Shown here in pieces: positions 14,397 through 23,585 of a DNA stretch of 64,000 bases. Under the pieces are notes generated by a model that was not told the origin of the DNA, did no database searches, and saw only the letters and a list, made by a program, of their open reading frames with translations. Both the position numbers and the translations under genes were made by a program. The stretch spans positions 1-64,000 of the forward strand of contig JACRPO010000014.1 of assembly GCA_016223165.1 (NCBI GenBank), in the 5' to 3' direction. Each line of letters opens with the position of its first letter. Positions within the stretch are counted from its first letter, which is position 1. The stretch is from Burkholderiales bacterium (GTDB lineage: Bacteria; Pseudomonadota; Gammaproteobacteria; Burkholderiales; Burkholderiaceae_C).

Positions 14397-16811
14397 TCAG
14401 TGCAGCGGCACGAAGCGCGGGCGCTCGCCCGGCCAGTGCCGCAACAGTTCGCTGAACTGTGCCAGAGGCCGTGGCGGCGCGGCGAGATAGCCCTGCATCT
14501 GCTCGCAGCCGGCGGCGGAGACGGCGGCGAGCTGCGGCCCCGTCTCGACACCTTCGCACACCGTGCGCATGTGCAGCGAGCCGGCCAGCCCCGACAGCGT
14601 CTGCACGATGGCGCGGGCCTCGTCGCGCACGAAGGTGTCGCGCACGTCACGCACGAACGCCGGGTCGATCTTCAGCGTGTCGAACGGAAAGCGGCGCAGG
14701 CAGGCGAGCGACGAGGGGCCGCTGCCGAAGTCGTCGAGCGCCACGCGCACGCCGAGGTCGCGCAGCGCCTGCAGGCGCTGCAGCGGCTCGACGTCGGCCT
14801 CGTCGAAGAGCGCCTCGGTCACCTCGAGCTCCAGGCGCGTCGGTGGCAGCCCGGTGTCGTGCAGCACCTCGCGCACGAAGTCGACGAAGCCGGCGTGGCG
14901 CAGCTGCACCGGCGAGACGTTCACCGACACCGGCAGGCCCGGCAGCAGCCCGGCTGCCTCGGCGCAAGCGCGCTGCAGCGCGAAGCGGCCGACCGGCTCG
15001 ATGAGGCCGCAGCGCTCGGCGATGCCGATGAACTCCCCCGGGCCGACCGGGCCCAGGCCCGGCGCTTCCCAGCGCAGCAGGGCCTCGGCGCCGACGATAC
15101 GCCACGAGGCGATGTCCACCACCGGCAGCCAGTGCAGCGAGAGCTCGCCGCGCTGCAGCGCATGGCCGAGGCCGCGCTCGATGGCCAGGCGGCGCCGGTT
15201 GCGCTCGCCCATCGTCGGCGCGAAGAAGGCCGGGTGCCCGCGGCCGGCCTCCTTGGCCGAATAGAGCGCGGTATCGGCCTGCACGAAGAGCTCGTCGACG
15301 GTGCTGCTGCCGCCGCCGACACCACCGACACCACCGACACCACCGACACCACCGACACCGGGGCCGAACGGTGCCACGCCGAGGCTCGTGCCGACGCGCA
15401 GCCGCCGGCCCTGCAGCTCGAAAGGCATGGCGATGGCGGCCACCAGGCGCGCCGCCAGGGCCTCGGCGTCCTCGGTGCGCGCGCCGTGCCGCATCAACAC
15501 CGCGAACTCGTCGCCGCCCAGGCGCGCCACCAGGTCGCCCGGACGCAGGCACTCGCGCAGTCGCTGCGCCACGCCGCACAGCAGCTCGTCGCCGGCGGTG
15601 TGGCCGAGCGTGTCGTTGACGCTCTTGAAGTGGTCGAGGTCGAGCAGCAGCAGCGCGCCGCGCCGCCCTTCGCGCAGGCAGCCCTCGAGCGCCTCGCGCA
15701 GCGTCAGCCGGTTGGGCAGGCCGGTGAGCGCGTCGGTGTGCGCGAGCGCGTGCAGCCGCTGCTGGCCGAGCACGCGCTCGGTCACGTCGGCGAGCACGCC
15801 GCGCCAGCCCTCGGCGCTGCCGTCGTCGCCAAAGACGCGCTTGGCGCGCAGCACGAGATGGCGCTCGGCGCCGGCCACCGGCAGGCGCAGCGGCAGGTCG
15901 CGCACGCTGCGCAGGTCGGCGAGCGCCCGCTTGAGCGCCTCGCGCCCCGGCTCGGCGGCGGTGGCGAGCAGTTCCAGCAGCGGGCGGCCGACGAGCGTGT
16001 CGTCGGCACTGCCGAGCAACTCGGCCAGGCGCGGCGAAGCGTGGATGAGGCGGCCCTGCGCGTCGGTCTGCCACAGCGCCTCGTCGGCATGCTGCTCGAA
16101 ATCCTGCAGCAGCAGCGCCAGCATGCGCTGCTGGCGCGCCGTCTCGGCCTGCGAGCGCAGCAGGGCGACATGCTTGTGCCCGGCGGCCAGCGCGCCGAGC
16201 GCCAGCACGCTGGCGTAGAAGGCGAGCATCACGGCGATGCCGGCGAGCGCCGGGTTGCCCTCGATGAGCAGGGCGCCGATGGCGGCGACGCTGTAGATGC
16301 CGATGTACGCAAGGCAGGCACGCGGCAGCGGGTTCAGCAGGAAGGCGCCGGCGCCCATCATGCCCGTCACGACGATGGCGACCTGCACCTGCTGGTGCGG
16401 CGCCGCGCCCGGGAACCAGGCGAGCGGCACCACTGCCCACAGCGAGGCCAGCGCCGAGGCATGCAGCGTGGCGCGGTGCACGGCACGGCGCGACACCGTC
16501 TCGCGCGGCTTGCCGCGCCCGCGCCACCAGGCGCGCAGCGACACCGCCGCGAGGCCGAGCATCAGCGCCGCCCACACGCCCATGCCGGCCGGCAGCCCGC
16601 CGGCGAAGGCCCACACGATGATGAGCGCGCAGGCCATGTTGGCGGCCATCACGTGCGGCGTCAGGCGCATCACCGAGCCCAGCAGCGCCGCGCGCAGGCG
16701 CCCGGCTTCGACGCCGTTGTCGTCGTAGACCGGCGACGCGGCAGCGAGCAGGTGGGGCAGCGAAGGGGAACCGTCGGGCATGGCGGCACCGGCCATCGTG
16801 ATGCGGGCCAT
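14397..16811 (-). CDS. Membrane PAS-GGDEF-EAL protein (c-di-GMP turnover)
   Basis: An 804-aa cyclic-di-GMP enzyme. Several hydrophobic helices fill the first 215 residues (a MASE-like sensor), then a PAS domain (about 225-345), GGDEF and EAL domains. The diguanylate cyclase site is intact (LGGDEFAVL) and the phosphodiesterase site keeps EALLRW, DDFGSG and a CEGVET motif. The Asn/Asp and Lys positions look complete, so both activities are possible. A Gly-Gly-Val repeat from a 9-bp minisatellite is inserted late in the GGDEF domain. The ATG at 16809-16811 is used; a TTG 6 codons upstream and ATGs at 16796 and 16781 are alternatives. Confidence 0.87.
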   Translation of the reverse strand: MARITMAGAAMPDGSPSLPHLLAAASPVYDDNGVEAGRLRAALLGSVMRLTPHVMAANMACALIIVWAFAGGLPAGMGVWAALMLGLAAVSLRAWWRGRGKPRETVSRRAVHRATLHASALASLWAVVPLAWFPGAAPHQQVQVAIVVTGMMGAGAFLLNPLPRACLAYIGIYSVAAIGALLIEGNPALAGIAVMLAFYASVLALGALAAGHKHVALLRSQAETARQQRMLALLLQDFEQHADEALWQTDAQGRLIHASPRLAELLGSADDTLVGRPLLELLATAAEPGREALKRALADLRSVRDLPLRLPVAGAERHLVLRAKRVFGDDGSAEGWRGVLADVTERVLGQQRLHALAHTDALTGLPNRLTLREALEGCLREGRRGALLLLDLDHFKSVNDTLGHTAGDELLCGVAQRLRECLRPGDLVARLGGDEFAVLMRHGARTEDAEALAARLVAAIAMPFELQGRRLRVGTSLGVAPFGPGVGGVGGVGGVGGVGGGSSTVDELFVQADTALYSAKEAGRGHPAFFAPTMGERNRRRLAIERGLGHALQRGELSLHWLPVVDIASWRIVGAEALLRWEAPGLGPVGPGEFIGIAERCGLIEPVGRFALQRACAEAAGLLPGLPVSVNVSPVQLRHAGFVDFVREVLHDTGLPPTRLELEVTEALFDEADVEPLQRLQALRDLGVRVALDDFGSGPSSLACLRRFPFDTLKIDPAFVRDVRDTFVRDEARAIVQTLSGLAGSLHMRTVCEGVETGPQLAAVSAAGCEQMQGYLAAPPRPLAQFSELLRHWPGERPRFVPLH
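15316..15360. repeat. 9-bp coding minisatellite (5 units)
   Basis: CCGACACCA repeated five times (last unit one base different), encoding Gly-Gly-Val repeats in the GGDEF domain on the minus strand. Because the unit is a multiple of three, copy-number change alters linker length without shifting frame. Confidence 0.95.
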
Positions 16812-16997
16812 TCTTGCGCCCGGGCGCAAAGTGCGGTCCCCCTAGCACTAGTCCACCGAAACAGGGGGATCCGAGAGCCCCGAGAGGTCGGCGGACCACC
16901 AGCAACGCGTCGCCGCGACCGGGTGCCGCGCCGTTTGCGCCTGCGCAAGCCCGCGGCTCGGCCGAAGATGCTCGAATCACTCTCTCGCCTTCCCGCC

Positions 16998-17090
16998 ATG
17001 AACCACCACACCGACGCCATCGCGCTGCCCGCCCCGGCTGACGAGGCCGTGCTGGACTTCCTGCGCTCGCCCGCCAGCACCTCGCTGGCC
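16998..17090 (+). pseudogene. 5' fragment of an unidentified gene
   Basis: The ATG at 16998-17000 begins a plausible N-terminus (MNHHTDAIALPAPADEAVLD...), but after about 30 codons the sequence becomes the antisense of the prs fragment. The remainder has been lost. The frame stays open through the junction only because of high GC. I cannot identify the parent gene; the surroundings suggest a member of a decayed conserved cluster. Confidence 0.4.
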
Positions 17091-17535
17091 GGCGAGATGA
17101 ACAGGCCGTGCGCCGCGAACGCGATCACCTCGCGGGCACCGGCCTGGCGCAGGGCGGTCGCGGCACGCTTCATCGTCTCGCCGCTGGCGATCAGGTCGTC
17201 CAGCAGCAGCACCGTCATGCCCGTGACCTCGCCGGCGACGAGTTGGGAGCTCGTCACCACCCCGCCGCTGCGCCGCTTGTCCACCATCGCGAAGCCCACG
17301 GGACGCGCCAGGCGCTGCTCGAGCGATTCGCGCCACAACTGCGCCCGCTTCACGCCCCCGGGATCCGGGGACGCCACCGCCAGCGGGCCGTCGCCGGCGG
17401 TCTCGCCGAGCGCGGTGTCGAAGGCGCGGTGCGCCTCGAGGTTCAGGGTCGGGATGCGGAACGCGTTCTGGAACGCCGCCACGTTGTGCGCCTCCAGCGC
17501 GAGCAGCTCATCGGTTCCGACGGCCTCGAACGAGC
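17060..17535 (-). pseudogene. Fragment of ribose-phosphate pyrophosphokinase
   Basis: A middle portion (roughly 150 of about 310 residues) of a PRPP synthetase: FEAVGTDELLALEAHNVAAFQN, a SPDPGGVKRAQLW block, VGFAMVDKRRSGGVV, and the PRPP-binding loop VLLLDDLIASGETM, ending at HGLF. The N-terminal catalytic half with the ATP-binding loop and the C-terminal end are absent. Breakpoints lie near 17535 and between 17060 and 17100. The open frame continues at both ends into unrelated sequence. It cannot make a working enzyme. Confidence 0.8.
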
Positions 17536-17687
17536 ACGGTTCATGCCTCCTCGTGAGCACCGCCCATCACGGGCGCGCTCACGCCCACGTTTCTCGTGCG
17601 GACCCTAACTGCGCCTGCAGGGCCTGCTCAAGCCGGCGCTGTCGGTCCGGGCGCGCAGACGCCGCCGCGGGTGTGCCTCAAGGGCTG

Positions 17688-18485
17688 ATGGACAAGTTCA
17701 CGATCCTGCTCGCCGGCGACGTGATGACCGGGCGCGGCATCGACCAGGTGCTGGCGCAGCCCGGCGACCGACGCTGCACGCTGAGCGCGCTGCACGCCGC
17801 CGGGCTGCGCACCGCCGGGGCCGGCAGCAGCGCCGACCTGGCCTGGGCGCCGGCCGGCTTCGACCTCGGCGACGGGCGGCGTGTGCTGCTGTTCGCTTGC
17901 GCCACCGGCAGCAGCGGCGTGCCGTCAGACTGGGCTGCCGCGCCGCAGCGTGCCGGTGTCGCCCTGCTGCCCGACCTGTCGGACGACACCGCCCGGCAAC
18001 TGGCCGACGCCGCGGCGCGCCATCGCCGCGGCGGCGACCTGAGCATCCTGTCGATCCACTGGGGCGGCAACTGGGGTACCGCGATCCCGGCCGAGCATCG
18101 CCGCTTCGCGCAGCGCCTGGTCGATCTGGCCGCGTTCGACCTCGTGCACGGGCACTCGTCGCACCACCCGCTGGCGATGGAGGTGTACCGCGGCCGCCTG
18201 ATCCTGTACGGTTGCGGCGACCTGATCAACGATTACGAGGGCATCGGCGCACACGGGGCGCTGCGCAGCGACATCGGTTGCCTGTACTTCGTGACGCTCG
18301 CGCTGCCGGGCGCGGTGTTGCAGGGCGTCAGGATCGTGCCGCTGTGCCTGCGCCGCTTCCGTCTCGAGCGCGCCGACGCCGCGGCGCGGCAGTGGGTGCA
18401 GGAGCTGCTCAACGACGGCGGGCGCTCGCTCGGCAGCCGAGTCGAACCGGCCGGCGGCGGCGCGCTGACGCTGCGCTGCGGGTAG
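17688..18485 (+). CDS. CapA-family metallophosphatase-like protein, internally deleted
   Basis: A 265-aa protein of the CapA/PgsA poly-gamma-glutamate synthesis family. The N-terminus LLAGDVMTGRGIDQVL and the C-terminal half (GVALLPDLS, SIHWGGNWG, LVHGHSSHHPLAMEV, LYGCGDLINDYEGI) are typical. The family is normally about 370-400 residues. The central block with the NLE and NNH metal-ligand motifs is missing; residues CTL (near 17782) join directly to SALHAAGLRTAG. The frame is kept, but the active site should be incomplete, so it is probably a pseudogene in practice. It lies 150 bp from the prs fragment and suggests repeated deletion in this spot. Confidence 0.75.
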   Translation: MDKFTILLAGDVMTGRGIDQVLAQPGDRRCTLSALHAAGLRTAGAGSSADLAWAPAGFDLGDGRRVLLFACATGSSGVPSDWAAAPQRAGVALLPDLSDDTARQLADAAARHRRGGDLSILSIHWGGNWGTAIPAEHRRFAQRLVDLAAFDLVHGHSSHHPLAMEVYRGRLILYGCGDLINDYEGIGAHGALRSDIGCLYFVTLALPGAVLQGVRIVPLCLRRFRLERADAAARQWVQELLNDGGRSLGSRVEPAGGGALTLRCG

Positions 18486-18529
18486 CGCGGCCCCCGAAAA
18501 GGCCTGCGGCGTGCCAGCGGGCAGCGCCG

Positions 18530-19210
18530 TCACGGCCCCCGCGGCGTGCCCGGCTGCGCGCTCGCAGCGGCATCGAGCGCCGCGATCACCTCGTCATCGC
18601 CTACTTGATGGAAGTCGGCATAGTGGTTGCCGATGGCGAAGAACGGCTGCGGTTGCTCCAGGCACACGATCTCGTCGACCTCGCCGCGCAAGTCGGCCAG
18701 GGTGTCCGCCGGGGCCACGGGCACCGCCAGCACCAGGCGCCGCGGGCGGCGCAGCCGCAGCGCCTTGAGCGCGGCGCGCACCGTCGTGCCGGTGGCAATG
18801 CCGTCGTCCACGACGATCACCGTGGCCCCATCGAGGTTCGCCGGCGCACGATCGCGCAGATAGAGACAGCGGCGGCGCGCGATCTCGCCCAACTCGCGTT
18901 CGACGCTGGCCTCGATGTAGGCCGGGTCGACGCCGGTCAGGGCGCAAGTCTCCTCGTCGCGGACGGTCTGCGGCGGCGTGCCGTCGACCACCGCCGCCAC
19001 CGCCAGTTCCGGCTGCCAGGGCGCGCCGATCTTGCGCACCAGCAGCAGGTCCAGCGGAGCGCCGAGCGCGCGCGCCACTTCGGCACCCACGGGCACTCCG
19101 CCGCGGGGCAAGGCCAGCACGACGATGCGCCCCCGGCGCGGCATGCTCTCGAGGCGCCGCGCCAACTCACGGCCGGCTTGCGCACGGTCGGTGAATCCGC
19201 CGTCCCTCAT
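18530..19210 (-). CDS. Phosphoribosyltransferase family protein
   Basis: A 226-aa type I phosphoribosyltransferase-like protein. It shows LALPRGGVPVGAEVARAL near residue 33, LLLVRKIGAPWQPELAVAAV, and the PRPP loop VIVVDDGIATGTTV around residue 132. The substrate is unknown; this family is often fused or adjacent to dienelactone hydrolase or PRPP synthetase genes. It appears full length, unlike its neighbours. The gene points away from the inserted ABC transporter and convergently towards capA, with 44 bp between them. The 250 bp upstream, up to the ABC operon, contain no further gene. Confidence 0.85.
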   Translation of the reverse strand: MRDGGFTDRAQAGRELARRLESMPRRGRIVVLALPRGGVPVGAEVARALGAPLDLLLVRKIGAPWQPELAVAAVVDGTPPQTVRDEETCALTGVDPAYIEASVERELGEIARRRCLYLRDRAPANLDGATVIVVDDGIATGTTVRAALKALRLRRPRRLVLAVPVAPADTLADLRGEVDEIVCLEQPQPFFAIGNHYADFHQVGDDEVIAALDAAASAQPGTPRGP

Positions 19211-19462
19211 GCCCTCCCCTTGCCCTTTCGGGGGGCCTGGCCGATCGCTCCTGCCATCGATGCGAATCTAGGCCGGGCCGATCGTGCCGCATTGATCGCG
19301 CGCAACCGGCAAGCGGGGAGCGCGAGCGCAATGCCGGTCTGCACGCTCCGGGGCGCGCGAACACCGACATTGACGAACCTCAGAGTGAACCCTCAGGTGG
19401 CCGAACGTTCGGGCGTTGCCCAGTACATTTCGTGCGGCGGGTGCCATTCACAGGAGACGGAC

Positions 19463-20461
19463 ATGAGAAAGCTGCCGTTCGCGTTGTTCGCCCTCTGCCT
19501 GGCCCTGCAGGCCCAAGGCCAGGACAAGGCCCAGCTGGAGCGCGCCCGGGCCGAAGGCAAGGCGTCGTTCTACGCCAACATCACCGCCGTCGAGCCGGTC
19601 ATGAAGGCCTTCACGGCCGAGACCGGGGTGAAGGCCGAGTACACGCGGATATCGACTTCGAAGTTCGTGGCCACGGCGATCACGGAGTTCGAGGCCGGCA
19701 AGCTGATGGCCGACGTGGTGCAGGCGCCGCTCCCGGTGCTCGAGTTGCTGAAGGAAAGGGGCGTGCTGGCCTCCTACCGCTCCCCGGCGGCCGCCGGCTA
19801 CCCCGAGTGGACACGCAAGGACGACCGTATCCAGCTCTTCGGCATCGAGTATGTGGCACTCATCTACAACAAGGAGCGCGTGAAGAAGGAAGACGTGCCC
19901 AGGCGCTACGAAGACCTGACCTTGCCGAAGTGGAGGAACCAGATCGTCATGGCCAACCCGGCCAACCACCCGACCACGATCTCGTGGCTGGTGGGTCTGA
20001 AGGAAAACGTCTTCAAGACCGAAGCCGAGTGGCGCAGCTTCCTGCAGGGTCTCGCCGCCAACAAGCCGATGTTCGTGGCGTCGTTCGGCCCGACCCCGGC
20101 GCCGGTGGAAAGCGGCGAGAAGCTGATCGCCATCTCGATGCCGAAGTACATCGTCACCAAGGCACCCGCGCCGCTGGACTGGGCGCGCGTGTCGCAGCCG
20201 ATGATGGGCACGCCGCGGGCGATCGCGGTCACCTCCAAGGCGCCCCACCCCGCGGCCGCGCGCGCCTTCGTCGACTACTGGCTGTCGAAACAGTCGATGG
20301 GCATGCTGGCCAAGGACGTCGGCGAATACGTGCTCGCGCCGGGCATCTACCCGCCGGTCGACGGCATCAAGGAGGCCAAGGTCATCGCCATCCGCGAGCT
20401 GTCGGACGAGGAGATCCAGAAGTGGGGTGACGAGTTCAAGCGCATCTTCGAAGTGAAGTAG
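19463..20461 (+). CDS. ABC transporter substrate-binding protein (Fe3+/polyamine type)
   Basis: A 332-aa periplasmic binding protein with a clear signal peptide (about 19 residues, cleavage after a AQGQ-like region). Family 1/6-type segments follow: EGKASFYANITAVEPVMKAFTAETGVKAEY, a MADVVQAP block, and GIEYVALIYNKERVK. This pattern is that of AfuA/FbpA-like proteins, whose ligands include ferric ion, spermidine, thiamine and phosphonates. The ferric-type paired Tyr ligands are not evident, so the ligand is open. AGGAG lies 7 bp upstream of the ATG. It starts a three-gene operon with an ATPase and a fused permease. Confidence 0.85.
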   Translation: MRKLPFALFALCLALQAQGQDKAQLERARAEGKASFYANITAVEPVMKAFTAETGVKAEYTRISTSKFVATAITEFEAGKLMADVVQAPLPVLELLKERGVLASYRSPAAAGYPEWTRKDDRIQLFGIEYVALIYNKERVKKEDVPRRYEDLTLPKWRNQIVMANPANHPTTISWLVGLKENVFKTEAEWRSFLQGLAANKPMFVASFGPTPAPVESGEKLIAISMPKYIVTKAPAPLDWARVSQPMMGTPRAIAVTSKAPHPAAARAFVDYWLSKQSMGMLAKDVGEYVLAPGIYPPVDGIKEAKVIAIRELSDEEIQKWGDEFKRIFEVK

Positions 20462-20537
20462 CGCCGGCGCAGCGCACGACCCGACCCTGCCGCCGACGCC
20501 GAGTTGCAGGCTCCAACGGACCGCCTGGACGCACGGC

Positions 20538-21623
20538 ATGGAAATCCGCATCGAGGGCGTCAGCAGGTACTACTACTCCGAGGGCAAGACGATCAAGGCC
20601 CTGGACGACGTGAATCTCACGATCGCGGCCAACCAGATCTTCACCCTCCTGGGCCCCAGCGGCTGCGGCAAGACCACGCTGCTGCGCTGCATCGTCGGGC
20701 TCGAGATGCCCGACACGGGCCAGATCAGCATCGGCGGCGAAGTCGTGTGGTCCAAGGTGGCGGGCATCTCGGTGCCGCCCGAAAAGCGCGGCCTGGGCAT
20801 GGTGTTCCAGACCTACGCGATCTGGCCGCACATGAGCGTGTTCGACAACGTCGCCTACCCGCTGCAGGTACGCGGCATGCCCAAGGCGCGCATCCGCGAC
20901 AAGGTGGCCGACACACTGCGCTTCGTGCAGCTCGAGGGCTTCGAGCGGCGCCCTGCCACCAAGCTGTCCGGCGGCCAGCAGCAGCGCGTGGCCCTGGCGC
21001 GCGCGCTGGTGGCCGAGCCCAAGGTGATCCTGTTCGATGAGCCGCTGTCCAACCTCGACGCCAAGCTGCGCGAGGAAACGCGCAAGGAGCTGCGCGCGTT
21101 TCTCGGCAAGCTGAAGATCACCGCCGTCTACGTCACGCATGACCGCGTCGAGGCGCTGGCGCTGTCGGATTCGATCGCCGTGATGCGGGCCGGGCAGATC
21201 GTGGAAGTCGGCACGCCCAAGAAGATCTACTTCGATGCGGACCACCGCTTCGTCGCCGATTTCATCGGCCGCGCCAACCTGATCCCGGCTCGGGTCCGTT
21301 CGCACGAAGGCGGCTTCACGATCGTCGAGTCGGCGCTCGGCACCGTCGCCTGCGAGCAGCGCGACGTGGCGCTCGGCAGCGAGGCGACGCTGTGCATCCG
21401 CCCCGAGTTCATCCGCATCGTCGCGGGCACGGCGCAGGCCGCGCACAACCTCGTCAACGGCCGCGTCGATTCACTGGTCTTCGTCGGCGAGGCCTACGAG
21501 GTCGAGATCCGCGTCGGCGACGTGCTGCTGCTGGCCAAGGTCAGCGCCGACGTGACGCTGGCCGAGGGCAGCGCGGTGAGTTTCACGCTCGAGCCGGCGC
21601 ACTGCCTGCTGGTCGCGATCTGA
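20538..21623 (+). CDS. ABC transporter ATP-binding protein (FbpC/PotA type)
   Basis: A 361-aa importer ATPase. Walker A is GPSGCGKTT (about residue 40), the Q-loop is VFQTYAIWPHM, the signature LSGGQQQRVALARAL, Walker B VILFDEPLSNLD and the H-loop VYVTHDRVEAL. The C-terminal 120 residues form a TOBE domain (IGRANLIPARV; CIRPEFIRIV). It energises the importer whose binding protein lies upstream and whose permease lies downstream, separated by a 159-bp inverted-repeat element starting at the base after this stop codon. Confidence 0.9.
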   Translation: MEIRIEGVSRYYYSEGKTIKALDDVNLTIAANQIFTLLGPSGCGKTTLLRCIVGLEMPDTGQISIGGEVVWSKVAGISVPPEKRGLGMVFQTYAIWPHMSVFDNVAYPLQVRGMPKARIRDKVADTLRFVQLEGFERRPATKLSGGQQQRVALARALVAEPKVILFDEPLSNLDAKLREETRKELRAFLGKLKITAVYVTHDRVEALALSDSIAVMRAGQIVEVGTPKKIYFDADHRFVADFIGRANLIPARVRSHEGGFTIVESALGTVACEQRDVALGSEATLCIRPEFIRIVAGTAQAAHNLVNGRVDSLVFVGEAYEVEIRVGDVLLLAKVSADVTLAEGSAVSFTLEPAHCLLVAI

Positions 21624-21782
21624 GAGCTTGTGGAAATGTCCGCCACGCCCGCTCGTGCGGCCCAAAGCGCGCCACTCGTCGTTGCAAATCCTCGCGATAC
21701 CACGAGGTATCGCTGCGGTTTGCGCCTAGATTGGCACGCTTTGGGTCGCCCGCTCGGACGCGCCGGATATCTTCACAAGCTC
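21624..21782. repeat. 159-bp inverted-repeat element (MITE- or BIME-like)
   Basis: The element is bounded by GAGCTTGTG and CACAAGCTC. Inner arms also pair: GTCCGCCACG with CGCGCCGGAT (imperfect), GCCCAAAGCG with CGCTTTGGG, and a central GCGATACC-ACGA-GGTATCGC hairpin. The whole can fold into one long imperfect stem. It has no reading frame and begins directly after the ATPase stop, 16 bp before the permease start. The shape fits a non-autonomous mobile element or an intergenic mosaic repeat. Confidence 0.85.
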
Positions 21783-21798
21783 TGAGCGTGGTGCGCGC

Positions 21799-23475
21799 AT
21801 GGCCAGCCCCCGCGGCAAGCTGACCTGGCTGCTGATCGCGATCGTCGGCGCCCTGACGGTCTGCCCGGTGCTGATGCTGCTGCTGGGCAGCTTCTCGGAA
21901 GGGCTCACGGCCTTCGGGCAGTTCACGACCGACAAGTACGTCGAGGCCTACACCGACCCGGCGTTCTTCGAAGTCATGCTCAACACCACGGTGTTCGTGC
22001 TCGGTTCGTCGACGCTGTCCACGGTGCTGGCGATGTTCCTCGCCTACCTGAACACCCGCACCGACATCCCGTTCAAGTTCCTGTTCAAGATCATCTCGAT
22101 CATCCCGATGATGATCCCGCACCTGTTGTTCTCGGTGAGCTGGGCGCTGCTGCTGAACCCGTCGAACGGGCTCATCAACACCGCGCTGATGCAGGCGTTT
22201 TCGCTCGACAACGCGCCCTTCGACGTCTATTCCCTCTGGGGCATGATCCTGGTGGAAGGGCTGCTCGACCTGCCGATCGCCTACCTGATCATCGCGCCCG
22301 CGATGGCTTCGTTCGACGTGGCACTGGAGGAGTCGTCGCGCGTGTTCGGCGCCGGTTCGTGGCGCACGCTCGTGCGCATCACGCTGCCGGTGCTGCGCCC
22401 GGCGATCCTCGCCGCCTTCATCCTCGGCGTGGTGCGCAGCCTGGCTTCGTTCGCCGTGCCTTCGGTGCTGGGCATGCCGGGCCGCGTGCAGGTGCTGGCC
22501 ACGCACCTGTACGAGATGATCTCGACCGGGTTCGCCACCGACTATGGCAAGGCTGCCGCGGTCGGCATGAGCGTGCTGGTGGCCTCGGTCACGCTGATCG
22601 TCATCTATCGGGCACTGACCGCCGAGAGCGAGCGTTTCGTCACCATTGCCGGCCGCGGCTTCCGCCCGACCGTGATCGAGTTGCGCAAGGCGCGCATGCC
22701 GCTGTTTGCCGTCGTGGGCGTGCTGTCCTTCGTGCTGATCGTGCTGCCGGTGGCGGTGCTGGCGTACACCTCGCTCGTGCCGTACTCGATGGTGCCCAGT
22801 GCGCGTGCCTTTTCGATGATGAGCCTGAAGCACTGGCGCGACGTGCTCGGCGATCCGATCTCGCTGCTTGCGCTGAAGAACAGCCTGTTCCTGGCGCTCG
22901 TCGGCGCGACGCTGGGCGTGCTGCTGTCGATCTTCGTCGCCTACGTGATCGTCAAGGTCAAGACCCGCGCCGCCGGCGTGCTCGAATCGCTGAGCTACCT
23001 GTCGTTTTCGTTTCCCGGCATCGTGATCGGCGTCGGCTTCATGTGGTTCTTCGTGCAGACGCCGCTGTACGCCACGATCTGGGCGCTGCTGCTCGGCTAT
23101 ATCGCGACCTACCTGCCCTACGGCATCCGCCCGATGTCCAGCGCCTTCATCCAGATCCACAGCCACCTGGAGGAATCGTCGCTGGTGTGCGGGGCAAGCC
23201 CGATGACGACGATGCGCCGCATCATCGTGCCGCTGCTCATTCCGGGCATCGTCTCGGGCTGGATCCTGATGGCCTCGATGTTCGTGCGCGAACTGACCCT
23301 CTCGGTGGTGCTGTCGCGCCCCGGCACCGAGGTCCTGGCGGTGCAGATCCTGCGCTTCTCCGAAGACGGCCTGTGGGGCCGCCTGTCCGCGCTGGGCATC
23401 GTGATGATCGCCATCTCGACGACGCTGGTGATCGCGGCGACGCTGATCGGCAATCGGTTCAAGACGGTCGGCTGA
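21799..23475 (+). CDS. ABC transporter permease, two fused domains
   Basis: A 558-aa inner-membrane permease with about 12 TM helices formed by two tandem BPD domains, as in FbpB, ThiP and PotB-C fusions. Each half carries an EAA loop: EESSRVFGAGSWRTLVRITLP near residue 178 and EESSLVCGASPMTTMRRIIVP near residue 460. It completes the importer with the two upstream genes. The ATG at 21799 follows the inverted-repeat element, which could act as an mRNA stability element or reduce expression of this gene. There is no better upstream start inside the element. Confidence 0.88.
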   Translation: MASPRGKLTWLLIAIVGALTVCPVLMLLLGSFSEGLTAFGQFTTDKYVEAYTDPAFFEVMLNTTVFVLGSSTLSTVLAMFLAYLNTRTDIPFKFLFKIISIIPMMIPHLLFSVSWALLLNPSNGLINTALMQAFSLDNAPFDVYSLWGMILVEGLLDLPIAYLIIAPAMASFDVALEESSRVFGAGSWRTLVRITLPVLRPAILAAFILGVVRSLASFAVPSVLGMPGRVQVLATHLYEMISTGFATDYGKAAAVGMSVLVASVTLIVIYRALTAESERFVTIAGRGFRPTVIELRKARMPLFAVVGVLSFVLIVLPVAVLAYTSLVPYSMVPSARAFSMMSLKHWRDVLGDPISLLALKNSLFLALVGATLGVLLSIFVAYVIVKVKTRAAGVLESLSYLSFSFPGIVIGVGFMWFFVQTPLYATIWALLLGYIATYLPYGIRPMSSAFIQIHSHLEESSLVCGASPMTTMRRIIVPLLIPGIVSGWILMASMFVRELTLSVVLSRPGTEVLAVQILRFSEDGLWGRLSALGIVMIAISTTLVIAATLIGNRFKTVG

Positions 23476-23585
23476 CGTTCCCGGCACGCAAACCCCAGGC
23501 GGTCGCTCACCACTTCGATTGCGTTGGCGCAAGAGGCGTCATGGGCGGACGGCGCATAAGCGTAGCGGTTGACAGGAGCTATCGG

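Noticed and set aside
14379..18485. Long plus-strand open frame opposite the GGDEF-EAL gene and prs fragment
   Set aside because: Composition is that of an antisense shadow; only the CapA part (from 17688) is a gene, with a possible short gene start at 16998.
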